DNA of 64,000 nt from Burkholderia vietnamiensis LMG 10929 (GCF_000959445.1 NZ_CP009631.1:1116001-1180000), one strand, 5' to 3'. Shown: positions 12,438 through 21,790, counted from the first letter of the stretch. The notes: generated by a model not told the origin, from the letters alone. Translations and numbers: made by a program.

Positions 12438-12707
12438 ATGCTTCAACAAGAAACCACCATCGTCAACAAATTGGGGCTGCATGCGCGCGCATCGGCCAAG
12501 CTCACGCAACTGGCCGGCAACTTCCAGTCGGAAGTCTGGATGACGCGCAATGGGCGCAAGATCAATGCGAAGAGCATCATGGGTGTGATGATGCTGGCGG
12601 CCGGCATCGGCAGCACGGTCACGATCGAGACCGAAGGTCCGGACGAGCGCGAAGCGATGGACGCGCTGCTGAAGCTGATCGCCGACAAGTTCGGCGAGGG
12701 TCAGTGA
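12438..12707 (+). CDS. ptsH: HPr phosphocarrier protein
   Basis: 89 residues with His15 in KLGLHARAS, the site phosphorylated by enzyme I, and Ser46 in AKSIMGV, the position of the regulatory HPr-kinase site. Passes phosphate to EIIA-Man upstream and possibly to the nag PTS fusion elsewhere in the window, though that protein has its own HPr domain. Followed by a strong terminator before ptsI. Confidence 0.95.
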   Translation: MLQQETTIVNKLGLHARASAKLTQLAGNFQSEVWMTRNGRKINAKSIMGVMMLAAGIGSTVTIETEGPDEREAMDALLKLIADKFGEGQ

Positions 12708-12739
12708 GCGTCGCGGGATCGTTGCCGTTTCCGAGCAGA

Positions 12740-12766
12740 ATGCCGCGTTTCCCGCGGCATTTTTTT
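12740..12766 (+). terminator. Rho-independent terminator between ptsH and ptsI
   Basis: ATGCCGCG (12740-12747) and CGCGGCAT (12753-12760) form a stem with a 5-base loop, followed by seven T. It would cut most transcription before ptsI. Confidence 0.85.
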
Positions 12767-12833
12767 CGCGCGCGGCATTGATGCGGAAGGTGCAATGCTG
12801 CACTGCTCGCAGCCAGCGGGCAGGCGCGGAATT

Positions 12834-12839
12834 TATAAT
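12834..12839 (+). promoter_or_regulatory. -10 box of a separate ptsI promoter
   Basis: A perfect TATAAT at 12834-12839, located after the terminator and 68 bases before the ptsI start. The -35 position is not consensus. Confidence 0.5.
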
Positions 12840-12906
12840 CGCTGACCGGGGTCATAAGCGCATCGCAGCAGTGTGCCGCGGCTTTTCATGTACAGAGGAG
12901 GTGCGC

Positions 12907-14679
12907 GTGTCCTTCACGCTGCATGGCATTCCCGTCTCACGTGGTATCGCGATCGGGCGAGCGTATCTGATCGCGCCGGCGGCGCTCGACGTCGCCCATT
13001 ACCTGATCGACACGAGCCAGATCGATGCCGAGGTCGAGCGTTTTCGCGCGGCGCGCGAGGGTGTGCATCGCGAGCTCGAGGCGCTGCGTGCCGACCTGAC
13101 CGACGACACGCCGACCGAAGTCGGCGCATTCATCGACGTCCACGCGATGATCCTCAGCGATGCGATGCTCGTGCAGGAGACCATCGACCTGGTCCGCACG
13201 CGACGCTACAACGTCGAATGGGCGCTGACCGAGCAGCTCGAGCTGCTCACGCGTCACTTCGACGACATCGAGGACGAATACCTGCGCGAGCGCAAGGCCG
13301 ACATCGAGCAGGTCGTCGAGCGGGTGCTGAAGGCGCTGGCCGGCGCGCCGTCGGCGTCGCAGGCGCTCGACCGTGCCGCCGCGCAAGGCCAGAACGAGAT
13401 GATCGTGGTCGCGCACGACATCGCGCCGGCCGACATGATGCAGTTCAAGTCGCAGTCGTTCCAGGCCTTCGTCACCGATCTCGGCGGCCGCACGTCGCAC
13501 ACGGCGATCGTCGCGCGCAGCCTCGGCATTCCGGCCGCGGTCGGCGTCCAGCATGCGAGCGCGCTGATCCGCCAGGACGACCTGATCATCGTGGACGGCG
13601 ACCAGGGGATCGTCATCGTCGATCCGGCGCCGATCGTCCTCGAGGAATATTCGTACCGGCAATCGGAGAAACTGCTCGAGCAGCGCAAGCTGCAGCGGCT
13701 GAAGTTCTCGCCGACGCAAACGCTGTGCGGCACCAAGATCGACCTGTACGCGAACATCGAGCTGCCCGACGACGCGAAGGCGGCCGTCGAGGCAGGCGCC
13801 GTTGGCGTCGGCCTGTTCCGCTCCGAGTTCCTGTTCATGCATCAGAAGCAGATGCCGGAGGAGGAGGAGCAGTTCGCCGCGTACAAGCGCGCCGTCGAAT
13901 GGATGAAGGGCATGCCGGTGACGATCCGCACGATCGACGTCGGCGCGGACAAGCCGCTCGAGGCGCTCGACGAAGGCTACGAGACGGCGCCGAACCCGGC
14001 GCTCGGGCTGCGCGCGATCCGCTGGAGCCTGTCCGAACCGCAGATGTTCCTCACGCAACTGCGCGCGATCCTGCGCGCGTCCGCGTTCGGGCAGGTGAAG
14101 ATCCTGATCCCGATGCTGGCCCACGCGCAGGAGATCGACCAGACGCTCGACCTGATCCGCGAGGCGAAGCGCCAGCTCGACGATGCGGGGCTCGCGTACG
14201 ATCCGAACGTGCGCGTCGGCGCGATGATCGAGATTCCGGCCGCGGCGATCGCGCTGCCGCTGTTCCTGAAGCGCTTCGACTTCCTGTCGATCGGCACGAA
14301 CGACCTGATCCAGTACACGCTCGCGATCGATCGCGCGGACAACGCGGTCGCGCACCTGTACGACCCGCTCCATCCGGCGGTGCTGCATCTGATCGCCTAT
14401 ACGCTGCGCGAGGCGAAGCGCGCGGGCGTGGCGGTGTCGGTATGCGGGGAAATGGCCGGCGATCCGGCGCTGACGCGTCTGTTGCTCGGCATGGGGCTCA
14501 CGGAATTCTCGATGCACCCCAGCCAGTTGCTGGTGGTCAAGCAGGAGATCCTGCGGGCGCATCTGAAGGCGCTCGAGAAGCCGACGGCCGACGTGCTGGC
14601 CGCGTTCGAGCCGGAGGAAGTGCAGGCGGCGCTCCAGCGCCTGGCGGTCGCCGAGCCGCGCGCGGACGCGGCGGCTTAG
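12907..14679 (+). CDS. ptsI: PTS enzyme I (phosphoenolpyruvate-protein phosphotransferase)
   Basis: 590 residues. The phospho-His domain has His198 in GGRTSHTAIVARS; the PEP-binding TIM barrel carries EGVGLFRSEFLF-type and CGEMAGDP (catalytic Cys) motifs. Transfers phosphate from PEP to HPr. Start: GTG at 12907 placed six bases after AGAGGAGG and giving the usual VSFTLHGIPVSRGIAIG N terminus; a second GTG at 12901 overlaps the ribosome site and is less likely. Separated from ptsH by a terminator and its own -10 box, so it may be expressed independently. Confidence 0.93.
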   Translation: MSFTLHGIPVSRGIAIGRAYLIAPAALDVAHYLIDTSQIDAEVERFRAAREGVHRELEALRADLTDDTPTEVGAFIDVHAMILSDAMLVQETIDLVRTRRYNVEWALTEQLELLTRHFDDIEDEYLRERKADIEQVVERVLKALAGAPSASQALDRAAAQGQNEMIVVAHDIAPADMMQFKSQSFQAFVTDLGGRTSHTAIVARSLGIPAAVGVQHASALIRQDDLIIVDGDQGIVIVDPAPIVLEEYSYRQSEKLLEQRKLQRLKFSPTQTLCGTKIDLYANIELPDDAKAAVEAGAVGVGLFRSEFLFMHQKQMPEEEEQFAAYKRAVEWMKGMPVTIRTIDVGADKPLEALDEGYETAPNPALGLRAIRWSLSEPQMFLTQLRAILRASAFGQVKILIPMLAHAQEIDQTLDLIREAKRQLDDAGLAYDPNVRVGAMIEIPAAAIALPLFLKRFDFLSIGTNDLIQYTLAIDRADNAVAHLYDPLHPAVLHLIAYTLREAKRAGVAVSVCGEMAGDPALTRLLLGMGLTEFSMHPSQLLVVKQEILRAHLKALEKPTADVLAAFEPEEVQAALQRLAVAEPRADAAA

Positions 14680-14750
14680 GCCGCGGGCCGCCACGCCTGC
14701 AATGGCGGCGCGACGTCATGCAGGCGCCCGCGGGCGCATGCATGACGCAA

Positions 14751-15503
14751 TCAGTGCCGGCCGCCGCATACCGGGCAGTCGGCCTGTCGCGCGATCTTCA
14801 TCGTGGTCCATTCCATCCGCAGCGAATCGAGCATCATCAGCCGGCCGTTGAGCGTCGTGCCGAACGCGCCGATCACGCGCAGCGCCTCGGCGGCCTGCAT
14901 CGCGCCGATGATCCCGACCGTCGGCGCGAACACGCCCATCGTCGCGCACGCGACTTCCTCGAACGGCTGGTCTTCCGGAAACACGCACGCATAGCACGGC
15001 GCGGCCGCGTCGCGGAAGTCGAACGTGCTGATCTGGCCGTCGAAGCGCAACGCGGCGCCCGACACGAGCGGCACGCCGTGCGCGACGCACGCGCGGTTGA
15101 TCGCATGGCGCGTCGCGAAATTGTCGGTGCAGTCGAGCACGACGCTCGCACGCGGCACATGTTCGTCGAGCCATGCATCGTCGGCGCGCAGCGCGGCCGC
15201 ATGCACCGTCACTTCCGGGTTCAGCTGCGCGAGCGCGTCGCGGCCCGACTCGACCTTGCTGCGGCCGACCGACGCCGTCGCGTGCAGGATCTGCCGCTGC
15301 AGGTTAGTGAGATCGACGGTGTCGGCATCGGCCAGCGTGATCGTGCCGACGCCGGACGCCGCGAGATACATCGCGGCCGGCGAGCCCAGGCCGCCCGCGC
15401 CGACGATGAGCGCATGCGCGTCGAGAAAGCGCTGCTGCGCGTCGATGCCGATTTCGTCGACGAGGATGTGGCGGGAATAGCGAAGGAGTTGATCGTCGTT
15501 CAT
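14751..15503 (-). CDS. moeB: HesA/MoeB/ThiF-family sulfur-carrier adenylyltransferase
   Basis: 250 residues. Nucleotide loop GAGGLGSPAAMYLAASG, then the conserved DCTDNFATR, and two zinc pairs CYAC and CPVC. Enzymes of this family adenylate the C-terminal Gly of MoaD or ThiS for molybdopterin or thiamin synthesis; the sequence does not decide between the two. No rhodanese domain is fused. It is transcribed in the same direction as ctpA but a terminator separates them. Confidence 0.88.
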   Translation of the reverse strand: MNDDQLLRYSRHILVDEIGIDAQQRFLDAHALIVGAGGLGSPAAMYLAASGVGTITLADADTVDLTNLQRQILHATASVGRSKVESGRDALAQLNPEVTVHAAALRADDAWLDEHVPRASVVLDCTDNFATRHAINRACVAHGVPLVSGAALRFDGQISTFDFRDAAAPCYACVFPEDQPFEEVACATMGVFAPTVGIIGAMQAAEALRVIGAFGTTLNGRLMMLDSLRMEWTTMKIARQADCPVCGGRH

Positions 15504-15576
15504 GGAGTGTCGGGCGCCGCATGCCGGCGGCGGCGCGCTTGCCTTGGCGTCTGTCTGCGTATTCTAGGCGCACATG

Positions 15577-15613
15577 AAAAACGGGCCATCGCGGTCTTCC
15601 CGCGATGGCCCGT
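15577..15613 (-). terminator. Rho-independent terminator of ctpA
   Basis: A 14-bp perfect stem (ACGGGCCATCGCGG at 15581 with its complement ending 15613) with a short loop. The A run at 15577-15581 becomes the U-tail on the minus strand. Lies 18 bases after the ctpA stop. Confidence 0.9.
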
Positions 15614-15630
15614 CGGATGCCGGCCGAGGC

Positions 15631-17172
15631 TTACTGCGGCGCGGACGCCGGCTTCGGTGCGGCTGCCTTTGCGCCCGACGCCTTCGCGGCGGACGCGGCC
15701 TTGCCGGCCGGGCTCTTGGTCGTGCTTTCGGCGAGCAGCGACTTCGATTCCTGCACCGGCTTGCCTTCGAGCTTGTTCAATGCCTGCTGCATCATGAAGT
15801 CGTCGGCGCTGCCGAACTCGATCGGCTTGCGATCGCGATCCTTCTGGCGTTGCTCCGGCGTCTTCTTGTCGTTCTGCTCTTCGAGCAGGCGCAGCTGATC
15901 CATCCGGCGCTGCTCGCGCTCTTCCTGTTCCTTCTTCTCGTTCGGATCCTGCGTGTTCGCGAGGTGGTTCGTGTAGTCGACCTCGCGCGTCACGAGCACG
16001 TCGTCCGGATCGCCGTCCGCGTACTGATCGACCGGCACGTCGGGCGTGATGCCCTTGTTCTGGATCGAGCGGCCGCTCGGCGTGTAGTAGTAGGCAGTCG
16101 TCAGGCGCAGCGCCGTGTCGGCCGTCATCGGGCGCACCGTCTGCACCGAGCCCTTGCCGAACGTCGTCTTGCCCATGATCTGCGCGCGCTTCGAATCCTG
16201 CAGCGCGCCGGCGACGATTTCCGACGCGGACGCCGAATACGCGTTGGTCAGCACGACCATCGGCACGGTCTTGAAGATCGGCGGCAGATTCTTCAGCGGA
16301 TCGCCGTCGAACGAGGGCAGACGGTAGTTGTCGTAGGTGTCGCGGTAGACCTGCTTCGAATCCGGGATCTGGCCGTTGGTCGACACGACGACGGAATCCG
16401 GCGGCAGGAACGCGCCGGCGACGCCGACCGCGCTCTGCAGCAGGCCGCCGCCGTTGTTGCGCAGATCGAGAATCAGGCCCTTCAGGTTCGGCTGCTGACG
16501 CGCGATGTCCTGCAGCTTCGCGGCGAGGTCGGGCGTCGTGCGTTCCTGGAAGCTCGTGATCCGGATGTAGGCGTAGCCCGGGTCGAGCATCTTCATCTTG
16601 ACGCTCTGGACCTTGATGATCGCGCGCGTGACCGTGACCGGGAACGTGCGGTCGTCGCTCTTGCGGAAGATCGTCAGCGTGACCTTGGTGCCCGGCTCGC
16701 CGCGCATCTGCTTGACGGCCTTGTCGAGCGTCATGCCGCGCACCGGCTTGTCGTTGATGCGGGTGATCAGGTCGCCCGGACGGATGCCGGCGCGGAACGC
16801 GGGCGTGTCCTCGATCGGCGAGATCACCTTGACGAGGCCGTCTTCCTGCGAGATCTCGATGCCGAGGCCGGCGAAGCGGCCCTTGGTCTGCTCCTGCAGT
16901 TCGTCGTAGTCGGTCTTGTCGAGGAACGACGAGTGCGGATCGAGGCTCGACACCATGCCCTTGATCGCCGCCGTCAGCAGCTTCTTGTCGTCGACCGGCT
17001 CGACGTACTCGCGCTTGATCTGGCCGAACACTTCCGCGAACAGACGGAGTTGGTCGAGGGGAAGCGGCGCCGTGGCCGTCTGCTCGGCCGACGCCGAAAT
17101 CTGCAGCGTGGCGAATACGCCCGTGGCGAGGCCCGCGGCAATCAGGCCGATGTTCTTCAATTTCATTCGCAT
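15631..17172 (-). CDS. ctpA: S41-family carboxyl-terminal processing protease
   Basis: 513 residues. Signal peptide (MRMKLKNIGLIAAGLATGVFA), PDZ domain (residues about 90-170, GLGIEISQEDGLVKV, FRAGIRPGDLITRIN), S41 catalytic core with the Ser/Lys dyad in SASASEIVAGAL and MGKTTFGKGSVQT, then a charged tail rich in Lys/Glu and an Ala/Lys/Ser-rich end. A periplasmic protease that trims C termini of envelope proteins. ATG 17172 starts the signal peptide; the frame is open upstream but without signal features. Confidence 0.92.
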   Translation of the reverse strand: MRMKLKNIGLIAAGLATGVFATLQISASAEQTATAPLPLDQLRLFAEVFGQIKREYVEPVDDKKLLTAAIKGMVSSLDPHSSFLDKTDYDELQEQTKGRFAGLGIEISQEDGLVKVISPIEDTPAFRAGIRPGDLITRINDKPVRGMTLDKAVKQMRGEPGTKVTLTIFRKSDDRTFPVTVTRAIIKVQSVKMKMLDPGYAYIRITSFQERTTPDLAAKLQDIARQQPNLKGLILDLRNNGGGLLQSAVGVAGAFLPPDSVVVSTNGQIPDSKQVYRDTYDNYRLPSFDGDPLKNLPPIFKTVPMVVLTNAYSASASEIVAGALQDSKRAQIMGKTTFGKGSVQTVRPMTADTALRLTTAYYYTPSGRSIQNKGITPDVPVDQYADGDPDDVLVTREVDYTNHLANTQDPNEKKEQEEREQRRMDQLRLLEEQNDKKTPEQRQKDRDRKPIEFGSADDFMMQQALNKLEGKPVQESKSLLAESTTKSPAGKAASAAKASGAKAAAPKPASAPQ

Positions 17173-17374
17173 AGAGAGTCTGGTGCGGTCGGGAAGCGCG
17201 TGGCGGTAGCGGGGATGTAGCGGACAAGTATAACTGTTCGTCCGATTACTCAGTGCAACGGTGCGAAACCGGTGCAAAACCGGTGCCAAGCGGCTCCGGC
17301 GCCGCACCGCCGCACGCGCGGCGGTGTTCGAAAGCCGCTTCGACAGCGCCGGGGCGGCAAAGGTTCGCGTCGCC

Positions 17375-17411
17375 CGCCGGGCAGGCCGCGCGCAGCGCGG
17401 GCCGCCCGGCG
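17375..17411 (-). terminator. Hairpin 3' of gpmA
   Basis: CGCCGGGC (17375-17382) pairs with GCCCGGCG (17404-17411), and the interior is also largely self-complementary. It lies just after the gpmA stop but has no U-tract, so intrinsic termination is uncertain. Confidence 0.4.
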
Positions 17412-17420
17412 CGACGGGCG

Positions 17421-18167
17421 TCAGCCCGCCTTGCCTTGCTTCGCGACGGCGGCCTGCGCCTTCGCGATCGCGTCCTGGTCGCCCAGGTAGTAATGCTGGA
17501 TCGGCTTGAGGTTCTCGTCGAGTTCATAGACGAGCGGCACGCCGTTCGGGATGTTCAGGCCGACGATGTCGCTGTCCGAGATGCCGTCGAGGTACTTGAT
17601 CAGCGCGCGCAGCGAGTTGCCGTGCGCGGCGATCAGCACCTGCTTGCCGGCGCGCACGGCCGGCGCGATCGACTCGTTCCACAGCGGCAGCACGCGCGCG
17701 ACCGTGTCCTTCAGGCATTCGGTGAGCGGCAGCTGCTCGCGCGGCACCTTCGCGTAGCGCGGATCGCTGAACGGCGCGCGTTCGTCGGTCGGCTCGAGCG
17801 CGGGCGGCGGCGTGTCGTAGCTGCGGCGCCAGACGAGGACCTGGTCGTCGCCGAACTTCGCGGCCGTTTCGGCCTTGTTCAGCCCCGACAGTGCGCCGTA
17901 GTGGCGCTCATTCAGGCGCCACGAGTGAACGACCGGCAGATACATCAGGTCCATCTTGTCCTGCACGTGCCACAGCGTGCGGATCGCGCGCTTGAGCACC
18001 GACGTGTACGCGATGTCGAACGTGTAGCCGGCCTCCTTGAGCAATGCGCCGGCCTGGTAGGCTTCGTTGCGGCCCTGTTCGGTCAGGTCGACGTCGACCC
18101 AGCCGGTGAAGCGGTTTTCCTTGTTCCACGTCGATTCGCCGTGGCGGATGAGAACGAGTTTGTACAT
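17421..18167 (-). CDS. gpmA: 2,3-bisphosphoglycerate-dependent phosphoglycerate mutase
   Basis: 248 residues, full length. [16 protein letters not shown] holds the phospho-His; the second active-site His is in [15 protein letters not shown]. Interconverts 3- and 2-phosphoglycerate in glycolysis and gluconeogenesis. Divergent from the rhodanese gene across about 145 bases that contain a TATAAT at 18253-18258 for the plus-strand operon. Confidence 0.96.
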   Translation of the reverse strand: MYKLVLIRHGESTWNKENRFTGWVDVDLTEQGRNEAYQAGALLKEAGYTFDIAYTSVLKRAIRTLWHVQDKMDLMYLPVVHSWRLNERHYGALSGLNKAETAAKFGDDQVLVWRRSYDTPPPALEPTDERAPFSDPRYAKVPREQLPLTECLKDTVARVLPLWNESIAPAVRAGKQVLIAAHGNSLRALIKYLDGISDSDIVGLNIPNGVPLVYELDENLKPIQHYYLGDQDAIAKAQAAVAKQGKAG

Positions 18168-18252
18168 GGATCTTGCGGTCGGTAGTGATAGGGAAGCGGG
18201 GCGCGTCGCGCGGCTCCCGATCGGGGTCCGCCATCGCGCAAGACGGTTATTT

Positions 18253-18258
18253 TATAAT
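18253..18258 (+). promoter_or_regulatory. -10 box upstream of the rhodanese-grxC genes
   Basis: Perfect TATAAT in the gpmA/rhodanese divergent gap, 55 bases before the start codon. The -35 region is weak. Confidence 0.45.
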
Positions 18259-18312
18259 GGCGGGATTGTCCTTTCCCGATTTCTCTCTTTCTTCTCTTTC
18301 CGGCGGCATTCA

Positions 18313-18735
18313 GTGACGTTCTTTACTCAATACACGAACTTGGCCCTCATCGCGATCCTGCTGGTTTCCGGCGGCCTGCTCGCGTGGCCCGTGCTGCGTC
18401 GCGGCCGCGGCGGCCTGTCGGCTGCGGAAGCCACGCAGCTCATCAACCGCCGCAACGCGGTCGTGATCGACCTGCGCGCCGCGCCCGAATTCGCCGCCGG
18501 CCATCTGCCGTCGGCGCGCCAGATCGCCGCGGGCGAGCTCGGCGCGAAAATTGCGCAGATCGCCAAGAACAAGAGCACCCCGGTGCTGCTCGTCTGCCAG
18601 AACGGCCAGCAGTCGCAGAAGGCGGCGCGCGAGGTCGAGGCGGCAGGTTATGCCGAGGTGCACGTGCTCGAAGGCGGCGTCGCCGCGTGGCAGCAGGCCG
18701 GGATGCCGGTCGTCAAACAAGGAGTGGCGAAGTGA
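18313..18735 (+). CDS. Membrane-anchored rhodanese-domain protein
   Basis: 140 residues: one N-terminal membrane segment (about residues 8-28, NLALIAILLVSGGLLAWPVL), then a rhodanese domain with catalytic Cys95 in LLVCQNGQQS and the GGVAAWQQAGMPV end. Sulfurtransferase or redox relay at the inner membrane. Start GTG 18313 gives the full membrane anchor. Its stop overlaps the grxC start (GTGA), so the two are translationally coupled. The order rhodanese-grxC-secB-gpsA is common in this lineage. Confidence 0.88.
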   Translation: MTFFTQYTNLALIAILLVSGGLLAWPVLRRGRGGLSAAEATQLINRRNAVVIDLRAAPEFAAGHLPSARQIAAGELGAKIAQIAKNKSTPVLLVCQNGQQSQKAAREVEAAGYAEVHVLEGGVAAWQQAGMPVVKQGVAK

Positions 18736-18992
18736 ACAAGGTTCTGATGTACAGCACGCAGGTGTGTCCGTATTGCATGCAGGCCGAGCGTCTGCTGAAG
18801 CTGCGCGGCGTCGAGCAGATCGAAAAGGTGCTGATCGACCGCGATCCGGCCCGCCGCGAGGAGATGATGACGCGCACGGGCCGCCGCACGGTGCCGCAGA
18901 TCTACATCGGCGACACCCACGTCGGCGGTTACGACGATCTGTCGAAGCTCGATCGCGAAGGCGGCCTGTTGCCGCTTCTGCAAGCGGCCTGA
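18732..18992 (+). CDS. grxC: Glutaredoxin 3
   Basis: 86 residues with redox pair C12-P-Y-C15, TVPQIYIG cis-Pro motif and GGYDDL glutathione-binding end. Reduces disulfides with glutathione, which is made by gshAB in this window. GTG start at 18732 overlaps the upstream stop by 4 bases. Confidence 0.95.
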   Translation: MNKVLMYSTQVCPYCMQAERLLKLRGVEQIEKVLIDRDPARREEMMTRTGRRTVPQIYIGDTHVGGYDDLSKLDREGGLLPLLQAA

Positions 18993-19100
18993 TTAGGGCA
19001 GAATGGCCGCCGGCCGCGCCGCGGCTCTTGGCGCGCAGGATCCAACCGCGGCGGCCGGCATCGAGCCGGGCCGCCTCGTCACCACTTTTAGGGAAACACC

Positions 19101-19580
19101 ATGTCCGACGTCGAAAACCAACCGTTCTTCAACATCCAGCGCGTCTACCTGAAGGATATGTCGCTCGAGCAGCCGAATTCGCCGGCGATTTTCCTCGAGC
19201 AGGACATGCCGTCGGTTGAAGTCGAAGTCGACGTCAAGGCGGAGCGCCTCGCGGAAAGCGTGTTCGAAGTCGTCGTGTCGGGCACCGTCACCGCGAAGGT
19301 CAAGGACAAGGTCGCGTTCCTGATCGAAGCGAAGCAAGCCGGTATTTTCGACATCCGCAACATTCCGGACGAACAGCTCGATCCGCTCGTCGGCATCGCT
19401 TGCCCGACGATCCTGTTCCCGTACCTGCGTTCGAACATCGCCGACGCGATCACGCGTGCCGGCTTCCCGCCGATTCACCTCGCGGAAATCAACTTCCAGG
19501 CGCTGTACGAGCAGCGTCTCGCGCAGCTTCAGCAGCAGGCCGGTGCGGCCGGCGCGCCGAACGGCACGACGCTGAACTGA
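19101..19580 (+). CDS. secB: Protein-export chaperone SecB
   Basis: 159 residues. [18 protein letters not shown] and the conserved [24 protein letters not shown] mark SecB. The tetramer keeps preproteins unfolded and hands them to SecA. Start ATG 19101 follows AGGGAAAC. gpsA begins 26 bases downstream. Confidence 0.97.
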   Translation: MSDVENQPFFNIQRVYLKDMSLEQPNSPAIFLEQDMPSVEVEVDVKAERLAESVFEVVVSGTVTAKVKDKVAFLIEAKQAGIFDIRNIPDEQLDPLVGIACPTILFPYLRSNIADAITRAGFPPIHLAEINFQALYEQRLAQLQQQAGAAGAPNGTTLN

Positions 19581-19606
19581 CGTTTCACTCCGGACCGGTG
19601 CTGGGT

Positions 19607-20605
19607 ATGAAAGTAGCCGTTCTCGGCGCCGGTGCCTGGGGCACCGCGCTCGCGGGCCATCTGGCCGCGCGGCACGATACGCTTCTCTGGGCGCGCGACG
19701 CCGCGCTGATCGCCGGGCTACAGGCCCGGCACGAAAATTCCCGCTATCTGGAAGGCATCGCGCTGCCCGATGCGCTGCGCTACGACGCCGATCTCGACGC
19801 CGCGCTCGCGCACGGCGCCGCTGACGACGCGTTGTGCGTGATCGGCGCGCCGGTGGCCGGGCTGCGCACGCTGTTGCGCGCAATGCGCGACGCGCGCTGC
19901 GTACCGGCGCACGTGGTGTGGGTGTGCAAGGGCTTCGAGGCCGACACGCATCTGCTGCCGCACCAGGTGATCGCGGCCGAGCTGCCCGAGCAGCGCAGCA
20001 ACGGCGTGCTGTCGGGGCCGAGCTTCGCCCGCGAGGTCGGGCTCGGGCTGCCGGTCGCGTTGACGGTCGCCAGCGCGTCGGCCGCGTGCCGCGAGCGCAC
20101 GCTTGCGGCGTTCCATCACGGCGCGATGCGGATCTATACGGGCGACGACGTGGTCGGCGTCGAGGTCGGCGGCGCGGTGAAGAACGTGCTGGCGATCGCC
20201 ACCGGCATCGCCGACGGCCTCGGGCTCGGGCTCAATGCGCGCGCCGCGCTGATCACGCGCGGCCTCGCCGAAATGTCGCGCCTCGGCGTGGCGCTCGGCG
20301 GCCGGGCGGAAACTTTCACGGGCCTCACGGGCCTCGGCGACCTGATCCTCACCGCGACGGGCGACCTGTCGCGCAATCGCACGGTCGGGCTGCAACTGGC
20401 GTCCGGCCGCTCGCTGGCCGACATCCTCGGCGCGCTCGGCCACGTGGCCGAAGGCGTGCGCTGCGCGCAGGCGGTGCTCGCACTCGCGCACGCGCAGGCG
20501 ATCGAAATGCCGATCACCGAGGCCGTGTGCGGCGTGCTGTTCGACGGCGTCGCACCGCGCGATGCGGTGAGCGGGCTGCTGCGCCGCGACGCGCGCGCCG
20601 AATGA
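19607..20605 (+). CDS. gpsA: NAD(P)-dependent glycerol-3-phosphate dehydrogenase
   Basis: 332 residues. Rossmann loop [15 protein letters not shown], then [33 protein letters not shown] with the catalytic Lys, and [15 protein letters not shown]. Makes sn-glycerol-3-phosphate for phospholipid synthesis. Start ATG 19607 gives the usual [12 protein letters not shown]; the frame extends upstream into secB but without homology. Co-directional with secB. Confidence 0.95.
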   Translation: MKVAVLGAGAWGTALAGHLAARHDTLLWARDAALIAGLQARHENSRYLEGIALPDALRYDADLDAALAHGAADDALCVIGAPVAGLRTLLRAMRDARCVPAHVVWVCKGFEADTHLLPHQVIAAELPEQRSNGVLSGPSFAREVGLGLPVALTVASASAACRERTLAAFHHGAMRIYTGDDVVGVEVGGAVKNVLAIATGIADGLGLGLNARAALITRGLAEMSRLGVALGGRAETFTGLTGLGDLILTATGDLSRNRTVGLQLASGRSLADILGALGHVAEGVRCAQAVLALAHAQAIEMPITEAVCGVLFDGVAPRDAVSGLLRRDARAE

Positions 20606-20726
20606 CGCGCTGACGCGTCGGTGCGGGCGCAGCGCGCCGTTCTCGCGCCCGCGTGCCTTCGCGCAACGCGCGCGGCGCGAAAGCGCATTACGCTCGAACC
20701 GTCGCCATAGCTTTCGGGAGAGCGTC

Positions 20727-21286
20727 ATGCTGCAGATCGGTTCCACCGCGCTCGACGCGCAACTCGTCGACATCACCACGCTCGACGTCGACGCGATCGT
20801 CAACGCCGCGAACGGCTCGTTGCTCGGCGGCGGCGGCGTCGATGGCGCGATCCATCGCGCGGCCGGCCCCGGGCTGCTGGCCGAATGCCGTACGCTCGGC
20901 GGCTGTGCGACCGGCGACGCGAAGCTCACGCGCGGGCACGGGCTGCCGGCGCGCTACGTGATTCATGCGGTCGGCCCCGTCTGGTACGGCGGTGCGCGCG
21001 GCGAGCCGGGCTGCTCGCGTCGTGCTACCGGCGCGCCATCGAACTCGCCGAAGAAGTCGCCGCGACGTCGATCGCGTTTCCGGCGATCAGTTGCGGCGTG
21101 TACCGCTATCCGGCTGAAGACGCCGTCGACATCGCGGTCGGCACGGTAATCGACATGCTGCCGCAGGCGCCGAACCTCGCACGTGTGGTGTTCGCGTGCT
21201 TTGCGCCGGACATCTACGACCTCTATCGCGCGCATCTAGCGCGGCCGCGCGCCGCCGTTCAGGCGCCGCCTTCGAAGCCGGCCTGA
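20727..21286 (+). pseudogene. Macro-domain (O-acetyl-ADP-ribose deacetylase-like) gene with a frameshift
   Basis: The 5' part (from ATG 20727) encodes the macro N-terminal half: [55 protein letters not shown]. The 3' half ([32 protein letters not shown], continuing to 21286) is in another frame. Homology switches frame at about 21006-21011, where GAGCCGG-G-CTGCTC would be in frame if one base were restored. As written, frame 1 runs on to a stop at 21149 and loses the second half of the fold. Intact length would be about 186 residues. Either a real pseudogene or a base-calling error in a G run. The 3' end overlaps trmL tail to tail by 28 bases. Confidence 0.85.
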
Positions 21287-21729
21287 CGCCAAGCCTCGAA
21301 CACGACCACGGCCACCGTATTCGACAGGTTCAGGCTGCGGTTGCCGGGCCGCATCGGCAGGCGCACGCGCTGCTCGCCCGGAAAGCGCTCGAGAAGCTCG
21401 GCCGGCAGTCCGCGGGTTTCGGAGCCGAACACGAACCAGTCGCCCGGTACGAACGCGTGGTCGTGGAAGCGCCCCGAGCCGCGGGTCGTGAACGCGAACA
21501 TCCGCGCGGGATCGGGCGACTCGGCCGCGACGAACGCGTCCCAGTCGCGGTGCACGCGCATTTCCGCGTATTCGTGATAGTCGAGGCCCGCGCGGCGCAT
21601 CTTCGCGTCGTCGAGCGGGAAGCCGAGCGGCTCGATCAGATGCAGGCGCGCGCCGGTGTTCGCGCACAGGCGGATCACGTTGCCGGTGTTCGGCGGAATT
21701 TCGGGGGCGACGAGAACGACGTTGAACAT
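21259..21729 (-). CDS. trmL: tRNA (cytidine(34)-2'-O)-methyltransferase TrmL
   Basis: 156 residues of the SPOUT/SpoU class. N terminus MFNVVLVAPEIPPNTGNVIR, knot motifs FGSETRGLP and RSLNLSNTVAVVVFEAWRQ. Methylates the wobble position of tRNA-Leu isoacceptors in characterised members. Start ATG 21729. Its last 28 bases overlap the end of the opposing macro-domain gene. Confidence 0.92.
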   Translation of the reverse strand: MFNVVLVAPEIPPNTGNVIRLCANTGARLHLIEPLGFPLDDAKMRRAGLDYHEYAEMRVHRDWDAFVAAESPDPARMFAFTTRGSGRFHDHAFVPGDWFVFGSETRGLPAELLERFPGEQRVRLPMRPGNRSLNLSNTVAVVVFEAWRQAGFEGGA

Positions 21730-21745
21730 GGGTTGGGTCTGGCTG

Positions 21746-21790
21746 GGCCGGCCGGGGCGGAGCAACGCTGCTGCTCCGCCCCGGCCGGCC
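21746..21790. other. Perfect 19-bp inverted repeat between comF and trmL
   Basis: Two 19-base arms (21746-21764 and 21772-21790) are exact reverse complements around the 7-base loop ACGCTGC. It lies between comF (upstream) and trmL (downstream), both on the minus strand. There is no U-tract, so it looks like a processing or stability hairpin or a rho-assisted stop rather than a classic terminator. Confidence 0.85.
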
